DNA from: Arthrobacter sp. FW305-BF8
Lineage (GTDB): Bacteria; Actinomycetota; Actinomycetes; Actinomycetales; Micrococcaceae
DNA length: 64,000 nucleotides
Direction of reading: 5' to 3'
Assembly (NCBI RefSeq): GCF_021789315.1
Contig: NZ_CP084561.1
Span: 3,410,001-3,474,000, forward strand
The translations under genes and the position numbers were made by a program. This document shows, in pieces, positions 51,118 to 60,197 of this stretch; within the stretch, counting starts at the first letter, position 1, and each line of letters begins with the position of its first letter. The notes below the pieces were generated by a model. That model was not told the DNA's origin and did not search any database. It saw only the letters and a list, made by a program, of their open reading frames with translations.

Positions 51118-53564
51118 GCGTCCTCCCCTGCGGGCTTGACCGCCTTCAGGTGGCCGTCCCGCCGGCCGGCAGGCTTCCGCGCCGGCTTCTCCCCCGGCTG
51201 TTCCTCCGCGGCCTTCGCAGGCTCGGAAGCCGGCTCGGCGGCCGGTTCAACCGCAGGCTCCGCTACAGGCTCAGCAGCCGGCTCGGCGGCCGGTGCAACC
51301 GCAGGCTCCGCCGCAGACTCTGCAGCCGGATCAGCGGGCTGCTTCGTCTTGGCCGGATCCGGGACCGCAGGCGCGGTGAGCGCTGCCGTCTCGGCGGTGG
51401 CGGTCTGCGTCAGTGCTGCCAGCGAGGCAGCGACGGAGTGGTCGGGTTCCTCTTCCGGGGCGCTGTGGGCGCGGAGTACCACGAGGGACTTGGCGGCGAC
51501 GGACAGCAGGCTGCCCGCGTTGGCCGGCTTGGAGTCCGCGCCTTCACCCGCGGTGTCAATGATGACGTCCCAGGCCGGTGCGTATTCGTCCGGCGGCAGC
51601 GTGAACTCAACGTCGCCGTCGTGGGCGTTGAAGTACAGCAGAAAGTTCACGTCCGTGATCCGGCGGCCGCGGTCATCGTGGCCCTGGATGCCGTCGCCGT
51701 TGAGGAACATGCCCACCGAACGGCCGAAGCCGCTGTCCCAGTCCTCCGGGGACATGAGGTTGCCGTCAGGATCGAGCCATACGATGTCCGGCAGCCGCTC
51801 GCCTTCGCCCCGCCGGACGGGCCGGCCGTCGAAGAAGCGGCTGCGCCGGAACGTGGGGTGCTTGGCGCGCAGCGAGTTGACCGCCGCGGTGAACTCGATG
51901 AGGGGCTGGTCCACGCTGTCCCAGTTGACCCAGGTCAGCTCCGAGTCCTGGCAGTACCCGTTGTTGTTGCCCAGCTGGGTGCGGCCCATCTCGTCGCCGT
52001 GCAGGATCATGGGCACGCCCTGTGAGAGCAGCATGGTGGCGATGAAGTTGCGCTGCTGCCGCGCCCTCAGTGCCAGGACCTTGGGATCGTCCGACGGGCC
52101 CTCGGCTCCGCAGTTCCAGGAGCGGTTGTGCGACTCGCCGTCCTTGTTGTCCTCGCCGTTGGCGTCGTTGTGCTTCTCGTTGTAGGACACCAGGTCCCGC
52201 AGCGTGAAGCCGTCGTGCGCGGTGACGAAGTTGATGGACGCTACGGGGCGGCGGCCGGAGTGCTCGTAAAGATCGGCCGAGCCGGTGATGCGCGAGGCGA
52301 ACTCGCCGAGCGTGGCAGGTTCGCCGCGCCAGAAATCGCGGACGGTGTCGCGGTACTTGCCGTTCCACTCCGTCCACTGAGGCGGGAAGTTGCCCACCTG
52401 GTAGCCGCCGGGCCCGACGTCCCACGGCTCGGCGATGAGCTTGACCTGGGACACCACCGGGTCCTGCTGAATGAGTTCGAAGAACGTGGAGAGCCGGTCG
52501 ACGTCGTAAAATTCGCGGGCCAAAGCGGCGGCGAGGTCGAAGCGGAACCCGTCCACGTGCATCTCGGTGACCCAGTAACGCAGCGAGTCCATCAGCAGCT
52601 GCAGGGAGTGCGGCTGGCGGACGTTCAGGGTGTTGCCTGTGCCCGTGTAATCCATGTAGTACTGCTTGTCGTCCTCCACCAGGCGGTAGTAGGCCTCGTT
52701 GTCGATGCCCTTGAAGCTCAGGGTGGGCCCGAGGTGGTTGCCTTCGGCGGTGTGGTTGTAGACGACGTCGAGGATGACCTCAATGCCTGCCCGGTGCAGC
52801 GAACGCACCATCGCCTTGAAGTCCTGCACCTGCTGGCCGGTGTCCCCGGTAGAGCTGTAGGTGTTCTGCGGCGCGAAGAAGCCGATGGTGTTGTAGCCCC
52901 AGTAGTTGCTCAGGCCCTTCTCCTGCAGCGTCCCGTCATTGACGAACTGATGCACGGGCATGAGCTCGATCGCGGTGACGCCCAGCTTCTGCAGGTGGGA
53001 GATCACGGCCGGGTGTGCCACGCCGGCATACGTGCCGCGCTGCTCCTCCGGAATCTCCGGGTGCAACTCGGTGAGCCCCCGGACGTGCGCCTCGTAGATC
53101 ACCGACTTGTGGTACGGGATGCGCAGGTTCTGGTCGTTGTCCCAGTCGAAGAACGGGTTGATGACCACGCCCATCATCATGTGCGGCGCGGAATCGGCGT
53201 CGTTCTTGGATGCGGGGTCGCCCAAGTTGTACGAGAACAGGGCCGGGTCCCAGTCGATTTGGCCGGCGACTGCCTTGGCGTACGGGTCAAGGAGCAGCTT
53301 GTTGGCGTTGAAGCGCTGGCCGTTGTCGGGGTCGTAAGGACCGTGGACGCGGTAGCCGTACTTCTGCCCGGGCTGGATCTGCGGCAGGTAGCAGTGCCAC
53401 ACATAGCCGTCGACTTCGCGGAGGGTGACGCGGGTTTCGGTCCCCTCCTCGTCGAAGAGGCAGAGCTCAACCTTTTCCGCGTGCTCGCTGAACAATGCGA
53501 AGTTGGTTCCGGTGCCGTCAAACGTGGCTCCCAGCGGGTAAGCCGATCCGGGCCAGATTTCCAT
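51114..53564 (-). CDS. glgX: Glycogen debranching enzyme GlgX/TreX
   Basis: 816 residues. Isoamylase-type GH13 that removes alpha-1,6 branches so TreY can act. EIWPGSAYPLGATFDGTGTNFALFS is the CBM48/start; ILDVVYNHTAEG, GFRFDLAAALAR (nucleophile), LIAEPWDVGPGGYQVG (acid/base) and FVTAHDGFTLRDLVSYN follow. The catalytic protein ends near residue 705; about 110 residues of Ala/Glu/Pro repeats plus a basic end (KPARKPAGRRDGHLKAVK) form an unusual tail. ATG 53564 has TAGGAGC upstream. First gene of the trehalose operon. Confidence 0.95.
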   Translation of the reverse strand: MEIWPGSAYPLGATFDGTGTNFALFSEHAEKVELCLFDEEGTETRVTLREVDGYVWHCYLPQIQPGQKYGYRVHGPYDPDNGQRFNANKLLLDPYAKAVAGQIDWDPALFSYNLGDPASKNDADSAPHMMMGVVINPFFDWDNDQNLRIPYHKSVIYEAHVRGLTELHPEIPEEQRGTYAGVAHPAVISHLQKLGVTAIELMPVHQFVNDGTLQEKGLSNYWGYNTIGFFAPQNTYSSTGDTGQQVQDFKAMVRSLHRAGIEVILDVVYNHTAEGNHLGPTLSFKGIDNEAYYRLVEDDKQYYMDYTGTGNTLNVRQPHSLQLLMDSLRYWVTEMHVDGFRFDLAAALAREFYDVDRLSTFFELIQQDPVVSQVKLIAEPWDVGPGGYQVGNFPPQWTEWNGKYRDTVRDFWRGEPATLGEFASRITGSADLYEHSGRRPVASINFVTAHDGFTLRDLVSYNEKHNDANGEDNKDGESHNRSWNCGAEGPSDDPKVLALRARQQRNFIATMLLSQGVPMILHGDEMGRTQLGNNNGYCQDSELTWVNWDSVDQPLIEFTAAVNSLRAKHPTFRRSRFFDGRPVRRGEGERLPDIVWLDPDGNLMSPEDWDSGFGRSVGMFLNGDGIQGHDDRGRRITDVNFLLYFNAHDGDVEFTLPPDEYAPAWDVIIDTAGEGADSKPANAGSLLSVAAKSLVVLRAHSAPEEEPDHSVAASLAALTQTATAETAALTAPAVPDPAKTKQPADPAAESAAEPAVAPAAEPAAEPVAEPAVEPAAEPASEPAKAAEEQPGEKPARKPAGRRDGHLKAVKPAGEDA
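51205..51330 (-). repeat. Ala-Glu-Pro-Ala repeat region in the glgX 3' end
   Basis: Imperfect 12-nt repeats encoding AEPA/VEPA units (about ten), e.g. AAEPAAEPVAEPAVEPAAEP. Low-complexity, still in frame. Confidence 0.85.
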
Positions 53565-53598
53565 TCGTGCTCCTATACCTCGTCCAACACTGCGTCCG

Positions 53599-53621
53599 GC
53601 AGGTCTTCACGCACGACCTGC
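53599..53621 (-). promoter_or_regulatory. Palindrome upstream of glgX-treY-treZ
   Basis: GCAGGTC-N9-GACCTGC, perfect 7-bp arms, 34 bp before the glgX start. Geometry suits a dimeric repressor or activator. Confidence 0.55.
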
Positions 53622-53640
53622 ACGGAACTTGGTCTTACCG

Positions 53641-53677
53641 TAACTGGTGGGTGTGACTATTACGTGACCCACCGTTA
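53641..53677. promoter_or_regulatory. Second inverted repeat between glgX and the nnrE/nnrD gene
   Basis: TAACTGGTGGGT / ACCCACCGTTA arms (one unpaired T) around GTGACTATTACGTG. It covers the stop codon of the nnrE/nnrD gene. Without a T-run it may be a weak terminator for that gene or a second control site for glgX. Confidence 0.45.
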
Positions 53678-55204
53678 ATTACTAAGCGTGCTGACTTTAC
53701 CCCATATTTCGGGTAGGGCGTCGCAAATCCGCCCCGCCGTCAGCGGGCCGCCAGCTCCAGCCGACGCTCCGGCCAGGCCGTGCAGGCTCGCCCCCATGGC
53801 GGCAATGGCCGCCCAGCGTTCGTCCGGATCGATGCCCATCCCCCGGAAGCGTCCGACGTCGGACCCCACCTGGGCGAGCAGCGCACCGATGATTCCAGCC
53901 AGCACGTCACCGCTTCCGGCGGTGGCCAGCCAGGGCGTCCCTTCGGACTGGCTGTAGAAATCCTGGTACGGCGACGCCACGAGCGTGCTGGCGCCCTTCA
54001 GGAGAACGGTGGCCTCGGTCAGGCCTGCGGCGCGGCGCACGGCAGAGAGGGTGGAGGCCTCGACGGCCTCGCGGTCCAGTTCGGCGCCGAGGCGCTGCAG
54101 CAGGGTGGCCAGTTCCCCGGCGTGCGGCGTCAGCACCACCTGCGGGGCCAGCACGTCGGGCAGCACGGGCAGGGCGCCCGCGTCGGCCACGGTGGGCAGG
54201 CCGGAGTCGACGGCGTCACGGACGCGCTGCATCTCTTCCTCGTCCTTGCCGTCCATCCCGGACCCGACGAGCCACGCCTGGACGTGCGTCTCCGCCACGG
54301 TGCCGGTACTGCAGACCACCTCGGGGCAGCTGTGGCGGACGAGGTCCGCGACCTCCGCCGGCCCGACGTAGCGAACCATCCCGACGCCGGCGGCAAGCGC
54401 CCCGCGGCAGGCGAGCACGGCGGCGCCGGGGTAGGCCGGGGATCCGGCCACCACGCCGAGGACTCCGCGCGAATACTTGTGGGCGCGCCTCGCGGGGCGA
54501 GGGAGCAGGACGGCCAGGTCTGCGGCCTCCAGGCGGCGCAGGGCGGGCCACGGGAGCGAATCCTCGATGCCGATCGGGACCACCACCACCCGGCCGGCGA
54601 AGTCCGCCCCGGGGTCCGACAGCAAACCGGCTTTGGCCCCACCGAAGGTGACGGTGATGTCAGCGGCCAGCACGGGGCCGGCGGCCTCGCCTGTGTCCGC
54701 ATCCACGCCGCTGGGCACGTCACAGGCCACAACGAGGCCTCGGGTGCCGTCGGAAAGCTGGGACACGAGTTCCGCCGTTGCTCCCCGGAGTCCGCCCTGG
54801 GCGCCGGTTCCGAGCAGCGCGTCAATAACGACGTCGGCCCTGCCGGCCAACGTTGCCAGCTCGCCGGCGTTCCCGTCAGTCAGCGCCAGCACCCGGCCGC
54901 CGGCGCGCCGAAAGGCCGCCAGGCCGTCGGGGTGGGCCGTGGCGGAGGCGAGCACCGCCGTCGTCCGCATTCCCCGTCCGGCAAGGTGCGCGGCGGCGAA
55001 CAGTCCGTCGCCGCCGTTGTTGCCCTTGCCGGCCAGGACAACAATGCTGGACCCGTACAGGCGGCGTCCGCGGCTGCGCAGCTCTGCAATGGCAGCATTG
55101 GCCATGCCGCGGGCTGCCCGCTGCATGAGAACAGCGCCCATACCTGAATCCAGCAGGGGCTTTTCAGCCTCCCTGATCTGGGTTCCGGTATAGGCGCTGA
55201 TCAT
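53675..55204 (-). CDS. nnrD: Bifunctional NAD(P)H-hydrate epimerase/dehydratase
   Basis: 509 residues, a fusion of NnrE and NnrD that repairs hydrated NADH and NADPH. Epimerase half (1 to about 215): YTGTQIREAEKPLL and LAGKGNNGGDGLFAAAHLAGRG (GNNGGDG at 61-67), DALLGTGAQGGLRG, CDVPSGVDADTG. Dehydratase half: YSRGVLGVVAGSPAYPGAAVL, LTPHAGELATLL, VLLKGASTLVASP and TAGSGDVLAGIIGALLAQ with catalytic Asp. ATG 55204 is used; the frame is open upstream into acpS but that is shadow. It lies 20 bp after acpS on the same strand. Confidence 0.94.
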   Translation of the reverse strand: MISAYTGTQIREAEKPLLDSGMGAVLMQRAARGMANAAIAELRSRGRRLYGSSIVVLAGKGNNGGDGLFAAAHLAGRGMRTTAVLASATAHPDGLAAFRRAGGRVLALTDGNAGELATLAGRADVVIDALLGTGAQGGLRGATAELVSQLSDGTRGLVVACDVPSGVDADTGEAAGPVLAADITVTFGGAKAGLLSDPGADFAGRVVVVPIGIEDSLPWPALRRLEAADLAVLLPRPARRAHKYSRGVLGVVAGSPAYPGAAVLACRGALAAGVGMVRYVGPAEVADLVRHSCPEVVCSTGTVAETHVQAWLVGSGMDGKDEEEMQRVRDAVDSGLPTVADAGALPVLPDVLAPQVVLTPHAGELATLLQRLGAELDREAVEASTLSAVRRAAGLTEATVLLKGASTLVASPYQDFYSQSEGTPWLATAGSGDVLAGIIGALLAQVGSDVGRFRGMGIDPDERWAAIAAMGASLHGLAGASAGAGGPLTAGRICDALPEIWGKVSTLSN

Positions 55205-55224
55205 CTTGGTCAGTCGGTCCGGGG

Positions 55225-55572
55225 TCAGCCCTCGGCCAGGACGGTGGCCGTGGCGATGCCGCCGTCGTGGCTCATGGACAGGTGCCACCGTTTGACGCCC
55301 TTGGCCTCGGCCACGGCGAGCACCGTTCCCTTGACCTGGACGGTGGGGCCGTTCTGGTCCAGCCCGATCCAGCAGTCCTGCCAGTTCATGCCGGCAGGCG
55401 CGCCCAGGACCTTGGCCACGGCCTCCTTGGCGGCAAACCGCGCCGCCAGGGACCGGGTGTTCAGTTCCCGTTCGGCCGGCACGAACAGCCTGTCCCGGAG
55501 CCCGGGGGTGCGCTCCAACTGCCGTCCGAAGCGCTCGATGTCCACTACGTCTACGCCGATGCCAACAATCAT
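55225..55572 (-). CDS. acpS: Holo-[acyl-carrier-protein] synthase
   Basis: 115 residues. Transfers phosphopantetheine from CoA to ACP. IVGIGVDVVDIERF (Mg-binding Asp) and RFAAKEAVAKVLG (catalytic Glu) are the two AcpS motifs, followed by HLSMSHDGGIATATV. ATG 55572 has TAGAGT at 55579-55584, 6 nt upstream and inside the glmS 3' end, so it may have a private leaderless promoter. Confidence 0.95.
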   Translation of the reverse strand: MIVGIGVDVVDIERFGRQLERTPGLRDRLFVPAERELNTRSLAARFAAKEAVAKVLGAPAGMNWQDCWIGLDQNGPTVQVKGTVLAVAEAKGVKRWHLSMSHDGGIATATVLAEG

Positions 55573-55576
55573 GGGC

Positions 55577-57469
55577 TTACTCTACTGTGACGCTCTTGGC
55601 CAGGTTGCGGGGCTGGTCCACGTCGTATCCCTTGCCGGCGGCAAGTTCGCACGCGAAGATCTGCAGCGGAACGGTGGTCAGCAGCGGCATCAGCAGCGTC
55701 GGGGTTTCCGGGACGTAGAACACGTGCTCGGCGTAATCCCGGACCGCTTCATCGCCTTCCTCGGCGATCACCAGGGTGCGGGCACCGCGGGCCCGGATCT
55801 CCTGGATGTTGGAGACCACCTTCGCATGGAGCGAGTTGCGCCCGCGCGGGGACGGGACCACCACGAACACCGGCTGGCCCTCGTCGATCAGCGCGATCGG
55901 GCCGTGCTTCAGCTCACCGGCGGCGAAGCCCTCGGCGTGGATGTACGCGATTTCCTTCAGCTTCAAAGCGCCCTCCAAAGCGACCGGGTAGCCCACGTGG
56001 CGGCCCAGGAACAGCACGGACTTCTCGTCCTTCATGCTCCGGGCCAGCTCGCGCAGTTCCTCGGCGGAGTCCAGGATCTGCTGGATCTTCGCCGGGATCT
56101 TGCCCAGGTCAGCCAGCACATCCTTGACCTGCCCGGAGAAGATGTTCCCGCGCAGCTGCGCCAAGTACAGGCCCAGCAGGTACGCCGCGGTGATCTGGGC
56201 CAGGAACGCCTTGGTGGAGGCCACAGCGATCTCCGGACCGGCGTGCGTGTACAGCACCGCGTCGGACTCCCGGGGAATGGTCGAACCGTTGGTGTTGCAG
56301 ATCGACACCGTCTTGGCACCCTGCTCCCGGGCGTAGCGGACGGCCATCAGCGTGTCCATCGTCTCGCCGGACTGGCTGATGGAGACCACCAGGGTGTTCT
56401 CGGTGACGATCGGGTCCCGGTAACGGAACTCGTGCGCGAGCTCCACCTCGGTGGGGATCCGGCACCAGTTCTCGATCGCGTACTTGGCCACCAGGCCCGC
56501 GTACGCGGCCGTGCCGCACGCCAGCACGATGATCTTGTCGACCTTCTTCAACAGCTCCGGATCAATCCGCAGCTCATCCAGGGTCAGCCGGCCGTTCGCA
56601 TCCGAGCGTCCCAGCAGCGTCTGCGCCACGGCGTCGGGCTGGTCATGGATTTCCTTCTCCATGAACGAGGCGAAGCCGCCCTTCTCCGCAGAAGCCGGGT
56701 CCCAGTCAACGTGGTACTCCTTGCCCTCTGCCGGGGCGCCGAAGAAATCGGTGATCTCCACCGTGTCAGCGGTGATCGTCACGATCTGGTCCTGGCCCAG
56801 CTCCACCGCACGCCGGGTGTAGTCGATGAACCCGGACACGTCCGAACCCAGGAAGTTCTCACCCTCACCCAGGCCCACCACCAGCGGGGAGTTCCGCCGC
56901 GCAGCCACGACGACCTCAGGCTGGTCAGCGTGCACCGCAAGGAGCGTGAACGCACCCTCGAGCCGCTGGCAGGCCAGCTCCATCGCCCGGGTCAGGCCGC
57001 CGTCGGAGACGTCCCCGCCCAGCTTGTTCCGGAAAATGTCGCCCAGCAGCGCCGCGGCCACCTCGGTGTCCGTCTCCGACGCGAAGACAACACCCTTGGC
57101 CAGCAGCTCCTGCTTCAGCTCAGCAAAGTTTTCAATAATGCCGTTGTGGATCACCGCGAGCTTCCCACCATCAGACAGATGCGGGTGCGCGTTCTGATCC
57201 GTCGGGCCACCATGCGTGGCCCACCGCGTGTGCCCGATGCCGGTCAGCGACTCCGGCAACGGCCGCTCCTCCAGCTCAGCCAGCAGGTTGCTCAGCTTCC
57301 CGGACTTCTTCCGCGAGGAAATCTCCCCGTCAGCCACGACAGCGACACCGGCCGAGTCATAGCCCCGGTACTCCAGGCGGCGCAGCCCCTCAAGAACAAC
57401 ATCCAACGCACCGTGCCCGGCATCAGCCCGGCCCGACGTACGGCCTACATAACCCACGATTCCACACAT
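55577..57469 (-). CDS. glmS: Glutamine--fructose-6-phosphate aminotransferase
   Basis: 630 residues. Makes glucosamine-6-phosphate for peptidoglycan and mycothiol. Start ATG 57469 gives MCGIVGYVG, so Cys2 becomes the N-terminal nucleophile. RRLEYRGYDSAGVAV and GHTRWATHGGPTDQNAHPH belong to the amidotransferase; ISQSGETMDTLMAVRYA and VASTKAFLAQI to the two SIS domains; it ends PRNLAKSVTVE. TAGGCT (57477-57482) lies 7 nt before the start. No glmS ribozyme is visible upstream. Confidence 0.97.
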   Translation of the reverse strand: MCGIVGYVGRTSGRADAGHGALDVVLEGLRRLEYRGYDSAGVAVVADGEISSRKKSGKLSNLLAELEERPLPESLTGIGHTRWATHGGPTDQNAHPHLSDGGKLAVIHNGIIENFAELKQELLAKGVVFASETDTEVAAALLGDIFRNKLGGDVSDGGLTRAMELACQRLEGAFTLLAVHADQPEVVVAARRNSPLVVGLGEGENFLGSDVSGFIDYTRRAVELGQDQIVTITADTVEITDFFGAPAEGKEYHVDWDPASAEKGGFASFMEKEIHDQPDAVAQTLLGRSDANGRLTLDELRIDPELLKKVDKIIVLACGTAAYAGLVAKYAIENWCRIPTEVELAHEFRYRDPIVTENTLVVSISQSGETMDTLMAVRYAREQGAKTVSICNTNGSTIPRESDAVLYTHAGPEIAVASTKAFLAQITAAYLLGLYLAQLRGNIFSGQVKDVLADLGKIPAKIQQILDSAEELRELARSMKDEKSVLFLGRHVGYPVALEGALKLKEIAYIHAEGFAAGELKHGPIALIDEGQPVFVVVPSPRGRNSLHAKVVSNIQEIRARGARTLVIAEEGDEAVRDYAEHVFYVPETPTLLMPLLTTVPLQIFACELAAGKGYDVDQPRNLAKSVTVE

Positions 57470-57650
57470 GGGTATAAGCCTAACCGGCTTTGGAGTGAAC
57501 CAACGTCCGATGACATCCCCGGGCGTGCTCCGGCAAAACAACGTTCTGGCCCTGCCCACAGGACGCCCATGGCCCCGGCGAGCCCTTCATCAGGGGCTTT
57601 ACGGCAGGGTGCATTTCGCTCTCGGCGCCGGGCGGGGCAGAATCTCTAGG

Positions 57651-58616
57651 GTGACTTTGCAACGCAACGAAGCGAACGGAGAGGGTGTTTCCCCGTTCGT
57701 GGAGCTGGACCGGCAGACCTGGTCCCGGCTTTCGGCCCAGATGGAGCAGCCCCTTAATGAAGAGGACGTGCTGCGCCTCCGCGGCCTCGGTGACCCCTTG
57801 GACATCAGCGAGGTGCGCGAGGTCTACCTCCCACTGTCACGGCTGTTGCACCTCTATGTGGAGGCCGCCGGGCAGCTGCATGCGGCCACCACCACGTTCC
57901 TCGGTGAGCGGACCGAACGCACCCCGTTTGTTATCGGCGTCGCCGGGTCCGTTGCCGTGGGCAAGTCCACCATCGCGCGTGTTCTCCGCGAGATGCTGCG
58001 GCGCTGGCCGGGCACGCCGAACGTGGAGCTCATCACCACCGACGGCTTCCTTTATCCGCTGGCCGAGCTCAAGCGCCGCCAGCTGCTCGACCGCAAGGGT
58101 TTCCCGGAGTCCTATGACCGCCGGGCGCTGCTGCGCTTCGTGAGCGAAATCAAGGGCGGCGCCGAGGAAGTGCGGGCACCCTGGTACTCGCACGTCACCT
58201 ATGACATCGTCCCCGGCAAGGAAGTGGTGGTCCGGCGTCCGGACGTCCTCATTGTCGAGGGCCTGAACGTGCTGGCACCCGCCCGGCCCCGGCACGACGG
58301 CCGGCAGGGTCTCGCGCTGAGCGACTTCTTCGACTTCTCCATCTATGTGGACGCCAAGACGTCGTACATCGAGGAATGGTACGTGGACCGCTTTCGCAAA
58401 CTCCGTACCACCGCCTTCGCGCAGCCGGAGTCCTACTTCCACCGCTACGCCACGCTTTCCGACTCCGAGGCCGAGGAGACGGCCCGCGGCATCTGGAAGC
58501 GCATCAACGAACCCAATCTGGAAGAGAACGTGCTGCCCACCCGGGGACGGGCCCAGCTGGTGCTCACCAAGGAAGCGGACCATTCCGTCCGCCGGATGCT
58601 GCTGAGAAAGGTCTAG
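57651..58616 (+). CDS. coaA: Pantothenate kinase (type I)
   Basis: 321 residues. ATP-dependent phosphorylation of pantothenate, first step to CoA. Walker A GVAGSVAVGKSTIARVL (99-107 core), ITTDGFLYPLAELKRR, YSHVTYDIVPG, VEGLNVLAP and FFDFSIYVDA are CoaA blocks. GTG 57651 is chosen; CAGAAT lies 7 nt upstream. Divergent from glmS and 5 bp ahead of the carboxypeptidase gene. Confidence 0.95.
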   Translation: MTLQRNEANGEGVSPFVELDRQTWSRLSAQMEQPLNEEDVLRLRGLGDPLDISEVREVYLPLSRLLHLYVEAAGQLHAATTTFLGERTERTPFVIGVAGSVAVGKSTIARVLREMLRRWPGTPNVELITTDGFLYPLAELKRRQLLDRKGFPESYDRRALLRFVSEIKGGAEEVRAPWYSHVTYDIVPGKEVVVRRPDVLIVEGLNVLAPARPRHDGRQGLALSDFFDFSIYVDAKTSYIEEWYVDRFRKLRTTAFAQPESYFHRYATLSDSEAEETARGIWKRINEPNLEENVLPTRGRAQLVLTKEADHSVRRMLLRKV

Positions 58617-58621
58617 CACGC

Positions 58622-59611
58622 ATGTGCTACAACTGCGCTTCCGAGCCCTCTGCCGAGGCCCGGCCCGGGGATCGGCCCAGCCGCCGCGCGGTGGCGCGGC
58701 TGCTGATGGCGGGTGCCGGCCTGTCTGCCCTGGCGGCCTGCACTCCTGCCCCTGCGCCGGAAGCCTCGGGGACCATTTCGGCTTCGGGCACCGCGTCCCC
58801 AGCCGCTTCCGGCGAAGCCTCTCCGGTCCCGTCCGGGTCCGGTTCCGCCTCCTCCGGCTCCCCGGCAAGAACCAGCGGCGCCGCCTCCCCCACAGCCCCC
58901 GCTTCCGCTGCGTCCCCAGCCAGCGCATCCGCCACGCCGCCGTCAGCAACCGCACCAACCACGACGGCGGCGGCAGCCCCGCCGTCGGCCGCCTCCCGCC
59001 TGCCCAAGCAGTACTCGCTCACGGCCCCCGCCAGCCCCTGGGTGATCGTGAACAAGCACCGCCCGCTCAAGCCGGCCAACTACGTCCCGGTCGATCTGGT
59101 CCAGCCCCGCGTCGCCCTCGCTGTCACCGGCGAGGCGGCACAGCTGAACCGGACGACGGCGGCTGCCGCAGAAAAGATGTTCGCCGCGGCAGCGGCGGAC
59201 GGCGTGACAATGACACTGGCGAGCGGCTACCGCTCCTACGCGACGCAGGTCGTAACGTACAACGGCTGGGTTAGCTCCGAGGGGCGGGCGGCGGCGGACA
59301 CCGCCTCGGCACGGCCGGGCTATTCGGAGCACCAGACAGGCTGGGCGTTCGACATCGGCGATGGCGGCGGCGCCTGCAGCTTCCAGCCGTGCTTTGCTGA
59401 GCAGCCGGCCGCCGTCTGGGCCAAGGCCAACGCGCACCGCTTCGGCTTCGTGGTGCGATACCCGTTTATGCAGCACACCATCACCGGGTACTTCTACGAA
59501 TCGTGGCACCTGCGGTATGTCGGTGTGGATGCGGCCACGGACATGCGGAAACGCGGCATCGCCACCCTGGAGCAGTATTTCGGCCTGGAGGCCGCCCCCG
59601 GCTACCGCTGA
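58622..59611 (+). CDS. VanY-type D,D-carboxypeptidase, Tat/lipoprotein signal
   Basis: 329 residues. The leader has a twin arginine (RPSRRAVARLLMAGAGLSAL) and lipobox LAAC, so it is probably a Tat-exported lipoprotein. A Ser/Pro/Ala-rich linker runs to about residue 120. The VanY domain has SGYRSYATQVVTYNGWV, SEHQTGWAFDIGDG (Zn His and Asp) and ESWHLRYVG (Zn His). It trims the terminal D-Ala of peptidoglycan stems. It follows coaA by 5 bp and precedes mscL by 74 bp. Confidence 0.92.
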   Translation: MCYNCASEPSAEARPGDRPSRRAVARLLMAGAGLSALAACTPAPAPEASGTISASGTASPAASGEASPVPSGSGSASSGSPARTSGAASPTAPASAASPASASATPPSATAPTTTAAAAPPSAASRLPKQYSLTAPASPWVIVNKHRPLKPANYVPVDLVQPRVALAVTGEAAQLNRTTAAAAEKMFAAAAADGVTMTLASGYRSYATQVVTYNGWVSSEGRAAADTASARPGYSEHQTGWAFDIGDGGGACSFQPCFAEQPAAVWAKANAHRFGFVVRYPFMQHTITGYFYESWHLRYVGVDAATDMRKRGIATLEQYFGLEAAPGYR

Positions 59612-59685
59612 CGCCGCTGCCGCCGGCACCTGTGCTCTACGGGCCGGTCCCTGTCCCGTCAACCCGGTGCGGTAGTTTGGTTGGC

Positions 59686-60087
59686 ATGCTTAGTGGATTT
59701 AAGAAGTTCATTCTCAAGGGAAACGTCATCGATCTGGCCGTGGCGGTGGTCATCGGATCGGCGTTCAGCGCCGTGGTGGATGCGCTGGTCAAGAGCGTGC
59801 TGATGCCGCTGATCTCGGTGCTGGTCGGCGAGCCGAACTTCGATGATTTCCTGGCGTTCGGAGACGTGCGGTTCGGCGTGCTGCTCACCGCGGTGGTCAA
59901 CTTCCTGCTGGTTGCCTCCGCGCTCTACTTCGTCATCGTCGCCCCGATGAACCGGCTCATCGAGCACCGCAACCGCAAGCTGGGCATCGGGCAGGACGCG
60001 AAGAAGGAGGCTGCCGAGGATCCGCAGATCGCCCTGCTCAAGGAGATCCGTGACGCCCTGCAGGCCCAGAACCAGGCGGCTAAGTAG
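59686..60087 (+). CDS. mscL: Large-conductance mechanosensitive channel
   Basis: 133 residues. Pentameric safety valve against hypo-osmotic shock. GFKKFILKGNVIDLAVAVVIGSAFSAVV is the N-terminal helix plus TM1; VNFLLVASALYFVIVAPMNRL is TM2; the end is a charged cytoplasmic helix (ALLKEIRDALQAQ). ATG 59686 follows TAGTTT by 7 nt. In M. tuberculosis mscL lies near the FmdB/galU block; here that block is 55 kb away. Confidence 0.95.
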   Translation: MLSGFKKFILKGNVIDLAVAVVIGSAFSAVVDALVKSVLMPLISVLVGEPNFDDFLAFGDVRFGVLLTAVVNFLLVASALYFVIVAPMNRLIEHRNRKLGIGQDAKKEAAEDPQIALLKEIRDALQAQNQAAK

Positions 60088-60134
60088 CGCCAGCCGGGAA
60101 GTAGCGCCAACCCGCCGCGCGCCAACCGGCAGCA

Positions 60135-60175
60135 AAAAAGCAGCCCGTCTCCGTCAGGGAGGCGGGCTGCTTTTT
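60135..60175. terminator. Bidirectional terminator between mscL and glmM
   Basis: 18-bp arms AAAAAGCAGCCCG.../...CGGGCTGCTTTTT with one G-T pair and a 5-nt loop; A-run and T-run at both ends serve both convergent genes. Confidence 0.9.
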
Positions 60176-60197
60176 GCATTTTGAGGCGAGGCGGAAC

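Noticed and set aside
46307..52185. Long plus-strand open frames (842 and 951 codons)
   Set aside because: Both are antisense shadows of treZ, treY and glgX.
57470..57650. glmS ribozyme upstream of glmS
   Set aside because: The start codon has a -10 box 7 nt upstream, leaving no room for a leader RNA.
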